A stretch of 64,000 bases of DNA from Terramyces sp. JEL0728. Its lineage: Eukaryota; Chytridiomycota; Chytridiomycetes; Rhizophydiales; Terramycetaceae. The stretch covers positions 303,594 to 367,593 of the forward strand of contig JADIIU010000003.1 of assembly GCA_027603945.1 (NCBI GenBank). The letters are read 5' to 3'. How positions within the stretch are numbered: the first letter of the stretch is position 1; each line of letters begins with the position of its first letter. This document shows positions 54,418-63,970 of the stretch, in pieces. Both the position numbers and the translations under genes were made by a program. The notes under the pieces are model-generated. The model was not told the origin of the DNA, searched no databases, and worked only from the letters and a program-made list of their open reading frames with translations.

Positions 54418-55868
54418 TTATCTTTTTGCAGAAGCAATTTCAGGCGGAGCTGTAGCTCTTGCTCTCCTTGGGCCAGACTTTGGTGCAGATTCTGGCTCTT
54501 CTACTATTTCAGGGCCTGGTGCTTCTGGCAGCACTTCATCTTCAAAAACCTTCTTTTTCCTTCTTGCCTTGGCTACTGGGCCAGAAGTAATTAGCGATTT
54601 TGGTTTGAGTTCCAGAACAGGTAGCTTTTCTTGTATTGGCAGTTCTTCAAATGTTACAGTTTTCTTTGGTTTTGGCAAATCTTCTGCCTCGGATTCCTTT
54701 TCATCCTGTTGCAATTCTTGTTCCGCTTTGACTCCTTCTGTAATTTCTCGTTTAACAAACATTGAATCTGGAGGCTTGTTGACATACTGTGCGTTTTCTA
54801 AAGTGCGCTTTGCATCTATACTAGCAAGAATCCTATGTCGTAACTCTGGAGGCGCTTTCTTTCGTTCTCTGATTGCTCTGGTAACTAAGTGATGGTGCTT
54901 AGCTTCCTCTTGCTTAAATTTTAGCTTGATATGTTTATGTGTCATCCCAGGAAACATATAACTGATCATTTTCATATCTGTTCCGAAATACGACAGTCCC
55001 TGCTGTTAAATCGTAAATACATCGTAAAACTTTGCAGTCATTTGATCTGTCCACTTTGAGGCCGATAGTTTGTGTTTCCTTCTGAATGAAGCTGATGTGA
55101 CATATCTCAATTGTGCATCTTCTTCAATAACGTCTCCTTCTTCGATAAATTCTTGTTGCGCTGGCATTTGAAGAGATGCTTGATTAAACACCAACTGTCC
55201 ATCCACCAATACGAATGCTTCCGCAGGAGCCGATCTAGATCAATATGCAGTTACTGTGGCTGCAGAACAACTTTGATTTTGACATCCTCCTTTACATCCT
55301 CTTCCGACTTTTTACGTTTTCTAGCCTCTTTTAGTTCGAAAAGTCTCGCTTCTTCCCTTTTAGATTTTTTGCCCTTAGGGAATGGGTGGGTAATCAGTTC
55401 AGTCATAGTTGCTGTTTCAATATTAATTTCTGGGTTTGTAAATATTGGTGGTATATCAATTGGAGCGTGCAGTGAAGCTGAGAGTGGGGCTATACTTTGT
55501 CGCCGCTGCGGGATTGATATCACACTCCCTTTCTGAATAGGCTTTGAGGTTGATTTGTGTGCATCACTTGCTGGAGTGGCAATTACTGTTCCTTCACTCA
55601 CGGTATCCAGGACAGGTGGTGAGGTGAACGTCAATACTGGCGATTTCAATCCTTTTGGAAGGCCTGATATTGATAATGATCTTTTCCGTTTCACTGCTGG
55701 CGCATTTTCCGCTTCTTCCTGTTCTGGAGCATTTGAGTTGCCTACTGGAGGAGCTGTTGTGGTTGCACTTCCCACATTAGGCTTCCTTCTCGCCGCTTTC
55801 GGTTTTATGCTTGGTGCAAACTTTGAAGTTCCCTTATCGACTCTTGAAGTTGTGAGTTCCACCACCAT
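54418..55868 (-). CDS. BDP1: TFIIIB subunit BDP1 (B double prime)
   Basis: 469 residues. A disordered N-terminus, then YVTSASFRRKHKLSASKWTDQMTAKFYDGLSYFGTDMKMISYMFPGMTHKHIKLKFKQEEA, which is the extended SANT domain of BDP1, and a basic/acidic tail. BDP1 with TBP and BRF1 recruits RNA polymerase III to tRNA, 5S and U6 promoters. Introns 55235-55254 (20 nt) and 55000-55020 (21 nt). Start ATG 55868. Exons total 1410 nt. Confidence 0.92.
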
Positions 55869-55935
55869 TTGAGTTTGTTTTGAAAAAGTCAAAAAAATTC
55901 ACAAAACAAAAAGTTGATATTTACAGGCTATTTAT

Positions 55936-56784
55936 TCAATTTTTGCTTCTGCTATCGAAATAGTCATCGCCGTAGTGAGTCAGCAACTGTTGACCCTTTT
56001 GAATTGGCTTTATAGCAAGGTAAAAGTAATGCCATCGGTTGTTGTACGGAACCCTGTCGCAAATAACGTTATAGCGGGTATCGTGATGGTTAACGAATCT
56101 GAAATAGTTGCCTTCGGTCAAAGAATCAATTCCAAGCTCAAGATGGTTGCCAGCAAAATCGTCTGAAGCATAGAACCAGGTAAAGTCAGTGTTTTCATCG
56201 TCATCATGCAAAACACCAGTGTAAATACCAATGACTTCACCTGGCTGGATGTCAACCTTGGCAAACAAACCAAAACCAGTGTCTTTGGATGCCCATTTGA
56301 CAGCGTATCGGTCCATATGCTCCTTTTTGTGGCTCTTTTGTTGCAGGTAAGGCAAGAATTTCTTTGCATAAGCGTCTTTGGTTTCCTGGTCTGACAGGTA
56401 TTCTTCATCAGTGTAAATGTCGTGCTTGTTGAGCATGGCTTCCAGAGCAGAGTTCTTTACAGCCACGTTTTCCAAGTACTTTAATTCAAAGATTGATTCA
56501 AAGTCATCATAAGAGTACTCGCGATCAGGATTTTGGGGGATTTGAGGATCGTCTGCACGAGTTGGGATATTTTTCAGGTAGTGGCCGTGGGGCAAGTGCT
56601 CTTTTTTCGGAACAACAGCTGCTTTACTTTGCAGTCTGGCTTGGTTTTGTTCAACCTTGCATTTCAGACTTGTCAGGTCGGTTGAGAGTTGGAGGATGGC
56701 ATAGAGCTGCAGACCCAAGATCGCGGTCAATAGCAGATTCCAAATCTTTTTTTGTTTCTTTGGCAAGATTGAGGATTTGTACAT
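55936..56784 (-). CDS. SET-domain protein with N-terminal membrane anchor
   Basis: 282 residues, single exon. KKQKKIWNLLLTAILGLQLYAILQLS near the start is a signal anchor with a positive flank, so the rest would be lumenal or extracellular. After a linker comes a SET fold: GFGLFAKVDIQPGEVIGIYTG, NHLELGIDSLTEGNYFRFVNHHD, NVICDRVPYNNRWHYFYLAIKPIQKGQQLLTHYGDDYF. The FVNHxD and the YGDDYF closing strand match the cofactor-binding knot. No pre-SET or post-SET Cys clusters. SET methyltransferases are normally nuclear or cytosolic, so the anchor is unusual. Confidence 0.78.
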   Translation of the reverse strand: MYKSSILPKKQKKIWNLLLTAILGLQLYAILQLSTDLTSLKCKVEQNQARLQSKAAVVPKKEHLPHGHYLKNIPTRADDPQIPQNPDREYSYDDFESIFELKYLENVAVKNSALEAMLNKHDIYTDEEYLSDQETKDAYAKKFLPYLQQKSHKKEHMDRYAVKWASKDTGFGLFAKVDIQPGEVIGIYTGVLHDDDENTDFTWFYASDDFAGNHLELGIDSLTEGNYFRFVNHHDTRYNVICDRVPYNNRWHYFYLAIKPIQKGQQLLTHYGDDYFDSRSKN

Positions 56785-56976
56785 TTCTAATTCTGTCTGG
56801 CGTTTTTAATATTTATAATGGCTTAGGGGGCACAGTTGCCTTCCATTAATGAAACACTGGTTTTGAACAAATCAGGCCCCTCGAAAATTAGGCAGGCTTT
56901 CAACTTTTAATGAGCAAATGCATCCGTCATACACTAATGCTCATTAATAGGATTGGTAAAAAAATATATTTGCTGA

Positions 56977-58719
56977 TTAATTTGGTTCAAATCCAACACA
57001 GTTCAACACACGCATAATATTGGTAGAACCTGCAATTTGTTCCAAAACGCCAGAAGTCACAACCACTGCATCACCTTTTTGAGCCATCCCCATTTTGACA
57101 CCCCACAGCATTGCACGATGGATGATGTTTTCCGTTCCCATCATAGATTCAACAACCAATGGATATATGCCTCTTAGTACTTGGCATTGACGGGCTAAGT
57201 TAGACAATAGAATACCAACTTGATGAGACGATGTAACAGCCAAAACTGGAGCAATTGGGCGATATTTGGAGATGTTAATGGCAGTAGCACCACTTTGGGT
57301 TAATACTACAATAACAGCAGCATGGACATCCCAGCTGGTTTTTACTATGATTAGTCTGCTCAATTGTTGTTCAAAAGCGCCAACTAAATGCCGCACAGAG
57401 TCTAACTCATCCATGTATCTCTACATCAGAGGCTCCCTGACTCTTATCATCATGACAACATGTGTAAACATACCTGCATTTGCAGCAACTGCCTCAGAGA
57501 CTGATATTGGGAGTTGTAAATGTCTTCTTAGAGATGGATATAGTTCAGAGTAGTTGATATCTGCTTCTGCTTCTCGGCAGATTCTAGCCATCATAGATAC
57601 AGCCAGGGTTGGGAAAGCTCCCTTTGCAGTTTCACCAGACAGCATGACACAATCGGATCCATCCAACACGGCGTTTGCAACATCGGTAGCTTCTGCTCTG
57701 GTTGGACGTGGGTTTACAATCATAGACTCCAACATTTGGGTGGCAGTAACTACAGGTTTGCCAGCAATGTTGCATTTTCTAATCATCATCTTTTGGAATC
57801 TAGCAACTATGATTAACAAAATGCACCTTGTTCGACAGGAATCTCTACTCCCAAATCACCCCGAGCAACCATGATACCATCAGACGCATCCAAAATTTCG
57901 TCGAAATTGTCTAGACCTTCTTGGTTTTCAATCTTTGAAATGATTTGGATTCCAGTCCCCTTGATCAGATCTCTGATTTCATTAACATCAGATGCTTTTC
58001 TAATGAAAGAAGCAGCAATAAAATCTACATTATTTTCAATCCCGAATTGAATATCGGCTGCATCTTTCTTTGTAATAGCAGGGAGGTCAATGATCTTTCC
58101 AGGTAAATTTACACCTTTTGTTTCGCCCAAAACACCGTCGTTTTCTACAGTGCAGACAACTTGCATTTTTGCAGTATCGACGGATTGAACAACCATCCCA
58201 ATGAGACCGTCATCAACCAAGATTCTATCACCTGCAACAACGGTGGTAGCTAATGATTTGTAAGTAGTTGCAACTTGAGTAGAATCCCCCAATCGGGATT
58301 CATCATTGTGGAACGTAAAGGTACTTCCAGCAACCAAATTCTTATCGCAGTGATCAACCAACTTTCCTGATCTAATATTAGCGAATGGCATACCGAATTT
58401 CCGGTCCTTTGGTGTCCAATAATACGGCAACAGTTTTTGGAGACTTTGACGATGAGAGATAGGATCGTAGGTTATCGACGGTTTTTTGGTGATACTAGGT
58501 TATATACATGGTACTTCATGGGTTCCGTGCGAAAAGTTCATTCTCATTACGTTCATACCAGCGTCAATCAACTTTGTAAGCGCTTCGGTAGACTGAGTTT
58601 TTGGACCTTGGATAAAAATTTAGTTACCGATAGTACAGATGATCTTGCTTTTTATCTGTACCGGGCGAGCTATTTTCAGATGATTTCTTACTAGATTGTT
58701 CGATATACGAGGAGTTCAT
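56977..58719 (-). CDS. Pyruvate kinase
   Basis: Last step of glycolysis, phosphoenolpyruvate + ADP to pyruvate + ATP. 502 residues: [96 protein letters not shown], and [29 protein letters not shown]. Catalytic Lys of ISKIEN and the metal-binding Glu/Asp are kept. Six introns: 58670-58691 (22 nt), 58607-58627 (21), 58495-58514 (20), 58372-58393 (22), 57807-57826 (20), and an outlier 57345-57473 (129 nt). Exons total 1509 nt. Start ATG 58719. Confidence 0.96.
57345..57473 (-). other. Outlier 129-nt intron in pyruvate kinase
   Basis: It separates EAVAANA from [10 protein letters not shown], which are contiguous in the family. Donor GTATGT, acceptor GACTAATCATAG. It contains ATGATGA about 20 nt in and a CTGA about 20 nt later, but no closing D box near the 3 prime end, so a C/D snoRNA is not established. 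Confidence 0.85.
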
Positions 58720-59071
58720 TTTTTGCAATTAAAAAATTTCAAAGTCGAGTCCTTTATAGAGATGGGCAAGCCTCAGCGCTTAATTAAAGCCAAAAAGGAA
58801 ACTCGTGTAACATTTCCCCATGATGAGGTGTGGTTAATGAAATGCGTTGAAATAAACGAGATTCATTGGTTCCGCTTCTTGTGTAACAAGAGATAACGAT
58901 ATCGATCGTTTGATATAGTCGAGCTGATGGATACGCATTGCATTTCCACAGAATCGCTCATCAGTCGAATATTACAATACTCATCAGCCAGATTCGCAGC
59001 GAATATGCTCCAATAATATGAGGAATAGATTTGGATAATATCGAAAGGTGGGGTAATAGTATTTGGGGGCA

Positions 59072-59252
59072 AGGAAATGGAATCACATAAGGAAGGAAAT
59101 GGAATCAAATAAGGGAGGAAATGGAATCAAATAAGGAAGGAAATGGAATCAAATAAGGAAGGAAATGGAATCACATAAGGGAGGAAATGGAATCAAATAA
59201 GGGAGGAAATGGAATCAAATAAGGGAGGAAATGGAATCAAATAAGGGAGGAA
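59072..59252. repeat. 22-bp minisatellite, eight copies
   Basis: Unit GGAAATGGAATCAAATAAGG plus a variable dinucleotide (GA or AA), repeated eight times with little divergence; two copies read CACATAAGG instead of CAAATAAGG. Purine-rich on the plus strand. Not coding in any consistent way. Confidence 0.95.
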
Positions 59253-60269
59253 AATACTGTTGAAAGATTTTGTGCAGGCGGAAATAACATACCAAACCTT
59301 CCGCTTATTCAATTTCTGCACCAGAGAATGAGTAGACAGCTGAGCCAAATGTTACAGCTGTCGCGAGTGAAATGGGATATTCAAAGAAATGCTATCGCCA
59401 TGAAAAGTAGACAAATTTTGTAGTTTGAGCTAACACCAAATTATGTACAGCACATTTATTTCCACTGATCAACTTGGATCACCAACTTTACAGACCTTTC
59501 TCAGGAGTATCGTACGAAACAACTAAGCGGTTGAGTATCTTTCCGCCGTTCCAAGAAGCCACCGACATCATTCAATTTATGCACGCCGCAACCAGCACAT
59601 TCCACGGTAAAGCTTGGCAGTTTATTATTGTTGAGTATCCTACATTTCTGTGTTGATTCCCCGCAGTGCATGACGTCAGTTATTTGCGGTTCCACAGTTC
59701 AACTGCGGTCTACCAGTCTGCACAATCAAAGATGAATACCGTCTGTCCATTCAGTCAAACGTAACTAGAACATAAACCAGCTGCTTTCCTGATTATTAGT
59801 TGAAATACCAAAATCACCTTCAATTGCTGGGACTGAAACTTGGGACTCTTGTAATTTTTTGTGGCCATCATGAGCAATGAAAGAAACCAAGCGATTGATG
59901 AGCATTACAAAAATCCAGATGGATCGATACTAGATTCCCGTAGTAAATATCCAGCCAGCTTTAAATCTGATTTTAACGGGTTTTCTATGACCGGACAAAT
60001 ATTCTCCTTATGAAACTCGATATGATTTCTCGGGACCAATCTCGCTATTTTGGCTACTCGAAAAAAAAAGGTTCAAACTATTGGGATGCAACAGATAAAT
60101 AATATAAATTTTCTTGTCGTCTTACCAACGAGGTGTGTCCAACAGTAAGAAATATTTTATGCTTTGGTCCTCGGTGCAAAAGGGGCAATGCAACGATAAG
60201 AAGCTGGCGCTAAAAGGGGTACTGTAGCGCCTTAACAAAAAGCCCACCCTCAGCTGATACAACAGGTTT

Positions 60270-60276
60270 TATAAAA
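60270..60276 (+). promoter_or_regulatory. TATA box of family B copy 1
   Basis: TATAAAAGG context, 39 nt before the ATG at 60309. Confidence 0.5.
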
Positions 60277-60308
60277 GGCAACACAAAGAATTGTAAAACA
60301 TATAGACG

Positions 60309-61220
60309 ATGCTTGCTAACCTCATACTCTTCTTGTGCAGTGCACTAATGGTCTCTGCAAATCCAATCGAATCTGTACATTTATTTGTCCGTCAAGCTTC
60401 TCCAACTTTATTCAATTCTACTACTGCTTACGATAGACTTGGAGAATTCATGTTGTTTGTGACGTTGGCTATGGATTTAGCTACTATTGTTACTACTACT
60501 ACCAGGAAAAATAGATTCATGGCTATGGGCTTGTTTGTTCTTGTTAATATGTACTACTTTTTGGTGATGATTATTCACTGCAACGATGTCTCTAGCAATA
60601 TCAGCGCTTTCTTGGGTGTCCTTGCTTCATTATTCTGGTGGGCAGGTGCCACTACTATTGCATTTTACGAATTTGTCCAATTTATTGCAATTATGAAGGC
60701 AGTAAGGCCGTCGCAAGTTGTTGTCGCTGAAGGTCTCAGAGTAGTAATCATGCTTGGTATCTTTGTTACCGGATTCCTTTTATTGCTGGATTATTCGACA
60801 GCATACAACATTCAACTGCCACTAATTTTCAGCAACTTGACTTTGGTAAACTTGATTCAATGTGCGGTTTGTATCCCACGTTTGCTCTCTACCTTCTGGA
60901 TTTTATACGTTCTTAAAGATATCGCCAGGATTACCGATGGAGTCGTGCGTAAATTAGGAAAGAATTACATCAGAATCTCTGGTATCCAGATTGTAAATGG
61001 ATTAGTTGGGTTGGCGATGATGTTCCCTGCGTTGAACCAAGACAGCAGATTCGTGTCTCTGGTTGGAAGCATTGTGGAAATCTTGCTCCACTACTCTATC
61101 TGCCACATGCTTGCAGCCGAGTTGAATAATAACTCTAGTGAAGATCAAACCACTTCATACAAGGACCAAAAGACTACCGCCATGTATAACGCGTACTTTT
61201 CACAATCCCAAGGACCTTAA
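60309..61220 (+). CDS. 7TM-type membrane protein family B copy 1
   Basis: 303 residues, single exon. Signal peptide MLANLILFLCSALMVSANPIES, a short ectodomain with one sequon (NSTTAYDR), then about seven hydrophobic helices: LGEFMLFVTLAMDLATIV, MGLFVLVNMYYFLVMII, FLGVLASLFWWAGATT to FVQFIAIMKAV, VVIMLGIFVTGFLLLL, TLVNLIQCAVCIPRLLSTFW, GIQIVNGLVGLAMMFP and LVGSIVEILLHYSICHML, with a polar cytosolic tail. The block DGVVRKLGKNYIRISGIQIVNGLVG is nearly invariant among the three copies. Unrelated in sequence to family A. Function unknown; sensor or transporter-like. Confidence 0.75.
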   Translation: MLANLILFLCSALMVSANPIESVHLFVRQASPTLFNSTTAYDRLGEFMLFVTLAMDLATIVTTTTRKNRFMAMGLFVLVNMYYFLVMIIHCNDVSSNISAFLGVLASLFWWAGATTIAFYEFVQFIAIMKAVRPSQVVVAEGLRVVIMLGIFVTGFLLLLDYSTAYNIQLPLIFSNLTLVNLIQCAVCIPRLLSTFWILYVLKDIARITDGVVRKLGKNYIRISGIQIVNGLVGLAMMFPALNQDSRFVSLVGSIVEILLHYSICHMLAAELNNNSSEDQTTSYKDQKTTAMYNAYFSQSQGP

Positions 61221-61519
61221 TAAATCTTTTTGTAGTATAAATAATACTGTATTTATGCAATTGTTTGAAGGAAAGCATTGGATAGTCTCTAAATTAGGAC
61301 CTTTACCAGCCAGTTGGTTGAGCTAGAAAATCTAAATGCCTGCATAAATTAAGTTCCAAGGTACTTTTCCCCTACAAACACTTGCGCTGATCACTACTGC
61401 TTCACAAGCTTGTGCTTGAGCCAAGTCGTAATTTAATTTACTTCCATAAAGAAAAACTTAACAAACGGCAAAGTTTCAACGCCCCCACGATATAAAACCG
61501 CGCTATTTTCTCTTTCCTC
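61221..61519. other. Spacer between family B copies 1 and 2
   Basis: No coding potential; contains the copy 2 TATA box. Confidence 0.5.
61491..61497 (+). promoter_or_regulatory. TATA box of family B copy 2
   Basis: TATAAAA 29 nt before the ATG at 61520. With a usual TATA-to-start distance of about 30 nt, transcription would begin at or next to the ATG. Confidence 0.5.
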
Positions 61520-62335
61520 ATGTTTGCAAATTCCTTTACACTCCGATTACATACTCGCCAAGTCGATATCGAAAGTGACTTGAAATACGATAGAATAGCA
61601 GAATTCGTCATCTGTCTTACACTAGCAATGGATTTGCTTACACTCGCAATTACAACTACCAGAGTCAACAGGTACAAATCACTTGGATTATTCGTTTTAG
61701 ACAACATGTACTATTTATTTGTAATGCTGATGCAACTGAATATTTTTTCAACTGATTTCAACAATGCTCTGGGATTGATTGCAGCTTTGTGTGGATGGAT
61801 AGGCGCAACTGCTATTTCGTACTATGAATTCTTGCAATTTATCGCAATTATGAAGGCCGTCAAACCAAGCTGTACGTACATTGCAGAAGGCCCTAGAATG
61901 ATTATCATCATCGGTGTATTCCTCAACGGGTTATTGCTTTTCTTGGCATTTTGTTCACCGTATATTCAATTACCTGCTATTCTCAGCAGCTTGACTTTGG
62001 TGAACTTGACTCAATGTATTATTTGTATCCCGCGTTTAATCTCTACTTTTTGGATTTTGCATGTGGTTAAAGATATTGCTCAGATTACTGATGGAGTTGT
62101 AAGAAGACTTGGAAAGAATTACATTAAAATATCTGGCATCCAGATTATTAATGGAATTGTAGGGCTGGTAATGATGTTCCCTTCTGTAAGAGATGATGGC
62201 AGATTTGTAAGTTTGGTCGGAAGTATTGTTGAAATCTTGCTGTATTATTCTATTTGCTACATGCTTGCGGCAGACATATCTGGTAATCCTTCTGATATCA
62301 GTACTTCTTACAAGGAAAGAAAACCACACCATTGA
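61520..62335 (+). CDS. 7TM-type membrane protein family B copy 2
   Basis: 271 residues, single exon. Helices as in copy 1 (IAEFVICLTLAMDLLTLAI, LGLFVLDNMYYLFVMLMQL, ALGLIAALCGWIGATAISYYEFLQFIAIMKAV and so on), and the hallmark DGVVRRLGKNYIKISGIQIINGIVG. Unlike copy 1 it has no N-terminal signal peptide; the N-terminus is the short polar MFANSFTLRLHTRQVDIESD. The C-terminal tail is shorter and ends SYKERKPHH. Confidence 0.72.
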   Translation: MFANSFTLRLHTRQVDIESDLKYDRIAEFVICLTLAMDLLTLAITTTRVNRYKSLGLFVLDNMYYLFVMLMQLNIFSTDFNNALGLIAALCGWIGATAISYYEFLQFIAIMKAVKPSCTYIAEGPRMIIIIGVFLNGLLLFLAFCSPYIQLPAILSSLTLVNLTQCIICIPRLISTFWILHVVKDIAQITDGVVRRLGKNYIKISGIQIINGIVGLVMMFPSVRDDGRFVSLVGSIVEILLYYSICYMLAADISGNPSDISTSYKERKPHH

Positions 62336-63136
62336 AGCCATTGTTTATTTATCCTTCTACTATAATCAATAAATGACCTTGTATTACCGTTACTGTCCTT
62401 GCAGCGTTTGCATTCTTGATTCTCAACAGAAATCTTCATAACCTCACAAAGTAAACTTTAGCGCATGTTCCATCGACACTGTTCAGACGGGCTTGGCCAT
62501 ATTGTAAGATGGTCTTTGTCTTGGAATCCTCCAGCAGTTATTTCAAAGATGCCTCTAACAGAGATATCGCCGCTTCAACGAGGGACAGCAACCGATATAA
62601 CATAATTTACCGCATCTTTTGGTTTATGTACCAACTCTTATCCTTGAGTTTCCAATTCCAGCTACACAAAAAAAGCCCTACTAGCCAAAATACAAAAAAA
62701 TTAAAGTGTAAAATGTTTACCTCAGAGTTATTTATCTTGAAATCATTGGTGAGGTATGTGTGAGCTAAAGCGCAGATTAGGCAGACTGCAATTGTATTGG
62801 CGATAGCGCAATCAATGGGGACTTTTTAGATTCCTTGTTTCATGCGCAAAAATGGAATTACAAATTTGGAAATTGAACAATGAACATGTAGTTCAAGCAT
62901 CACTAAACAGTCCATTTAAGCCAGCTTTATTCATGAATTCGATAGTAAAGGCAGGCTCTTGGCTGCAGGATTTGATTGATCCAAAGTAATACAATTGTCT
63001 GTAGAACCTGACCAGTTGTTGTAGCACAAAAATTACGCCCCAAATCACCTGCTGTTTTCGCTCGTAAAGAAACACCGAAATTCCCGTGATTTAAAACGAC
63101 AATTTTAGTTGCTCGAGTTCTTGGCAGTCATCAAAT
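62336..63136. other. Spacer between family B copies 2 and 3
   Basis: About 800 bp without a supported gene; short frames on either strand have no recognisable content. Confidence 0.5.
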
Positions 63137-63970
63137 ATGCATTTGTACAAACGCTCTTTGCTTTTTACAGATGATACCGCCTACGATAGATTGGGAGAGT
63201 TCCTCCTCGTACTAACTTTGGCTATGGATTTGCTTACCTTGGTCACAACGAGCACAAGAAGTAACAGGTACAAAGCGCTTGGATTGTTTATACTGGATAA
63301 TATGTACTACTTTTTCGTCATGCTAATTCATTTCAAAGTATTCTCTGATGATTTGAACAATTTCTTGGGACTAGTCGCTGCTGTTTGTGGGTGGCTAGGC
63401 GCTACTGCACTCTCATACGAGTTTGTGCAATTCAGTGCGATTATGAAGGCTGTAAGGCCAAACTACAGCTATATAGCTGAAGGTCCGAGAATCATCATTA
63501 CTATTGGCGTATTCCTCAGTGGTGTGTTGTTGGTGTTGGATTACTCTACAGCATACGTAAATCTACCTGGGATATTTAGCGATTTGACACTTGTGAATCT
63601 AGTTCAATGTATAGTATGCATCCCTCGATTGCTGTCTACCTTTTGGATCCTGTATGCTGTCAATGACATTGCAAAAATCACGGATGGAGTTGTTAGAAAA
63701 TTGGGAAAGAACTACATTAAAATCTCTGGGATCCAGATTGTTAATGGGTTGGTTGGGTTAGTCCTATTACATCCATCTATTCAGCAAGATGACAGACTGG
63801 TCAGCTTAGTTGGCAGCATTGTCGAGATCCTGCTTTACTACTCGATTGCACATATGCTTTCCTCTGATCTATCCAATGGTAAATCTACTACAGAATTCAC
63901 TTCCAACGTCCAAAAACATCCTTCAGATTTTACTTCGACCCACTACAAAAGCCCTTCCGTGTACTTTTAA
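63137..63970 (+). CDS. 7TM-type membrane protein family B copy 3
   Basis: 277 residues, single exon, complete within the window. Begins MHLYKRSLLFTDDTAYDRLGEF without signal peptide, then the same seven helices (LLVLTLAMDLLTLV, LGLFILDNMYYFFVMLIHF, FLGLVAAVCGWLGATAL) and DGVVRKLGKNYIKISGIQIVNGLVG. The tail is Ser/Thr-rich (STTEFTSNVQKHPSDFTS). It is closer to copy 2 in helix 2 (LDNMYY) and to copy 1 in helix 4-5 (LLVLDYSTAYVNLP), so the array probably arose by serial duplication. Confidence 0.75.
   Translation: MHLYKRSLLFTDDTAYDRLGEFLLVLTLAMDLLTLVTTSTRSNRYKALGLFILDNMYYFFVMLIHFKVFSDDLNNFLGLVAAVCGWLGATALSYEFVQFSAIMKAVRPNYSYIAEGPRIIITIGVFLSGVLLVLDYSTAYVNLPGIFSDLTLVNLVQCIVCIPRLLSTFWILYAVNDIAKITDGVVRKLGKNYIKISGIQIVNGLVGLVLLHPSIQQDDRLVSLVGSIVEILLYYSIAHMLSSDLSNGKSTTEFTSNVQKHPSDFTSTHYKSPSVYF

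Larger units (their letters stand above)
58720..60308. other. Long gap with minisatellite and small open frames
   Basis: About 1.6 kb between pyruvate kinase and the family B cluster. Besides the minisatellite it holds a few short frames: one from ATG 58761 (44 codons), one from ATG 59449 that could encode a dynein-light-chain-like FHGKAWQFIIVE piece, and one from ATG 59870 (47 codons, polar, MSNERNQAIDEHYKNPDG). None is convincing. TATAAAA at 60270 precedes the next gene. Confidence 0.4.

Noticed and set aside
57345..57473. C/D-box snoRNA in the long pyruvate kinase intron
   Set aside because: A C-box-like ATGATGA and one CTGA are present, but there is no terminal D box or closing stem at the expected place.
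59449..59656. Dynein light chain (LC8/DNAL4-like) gene
   Set aside because: FHGKAWQFIIVE resembles the family core, but a 16-nt intron would be needed and the conserved C-terminal beta strands cannot be joined in frame.
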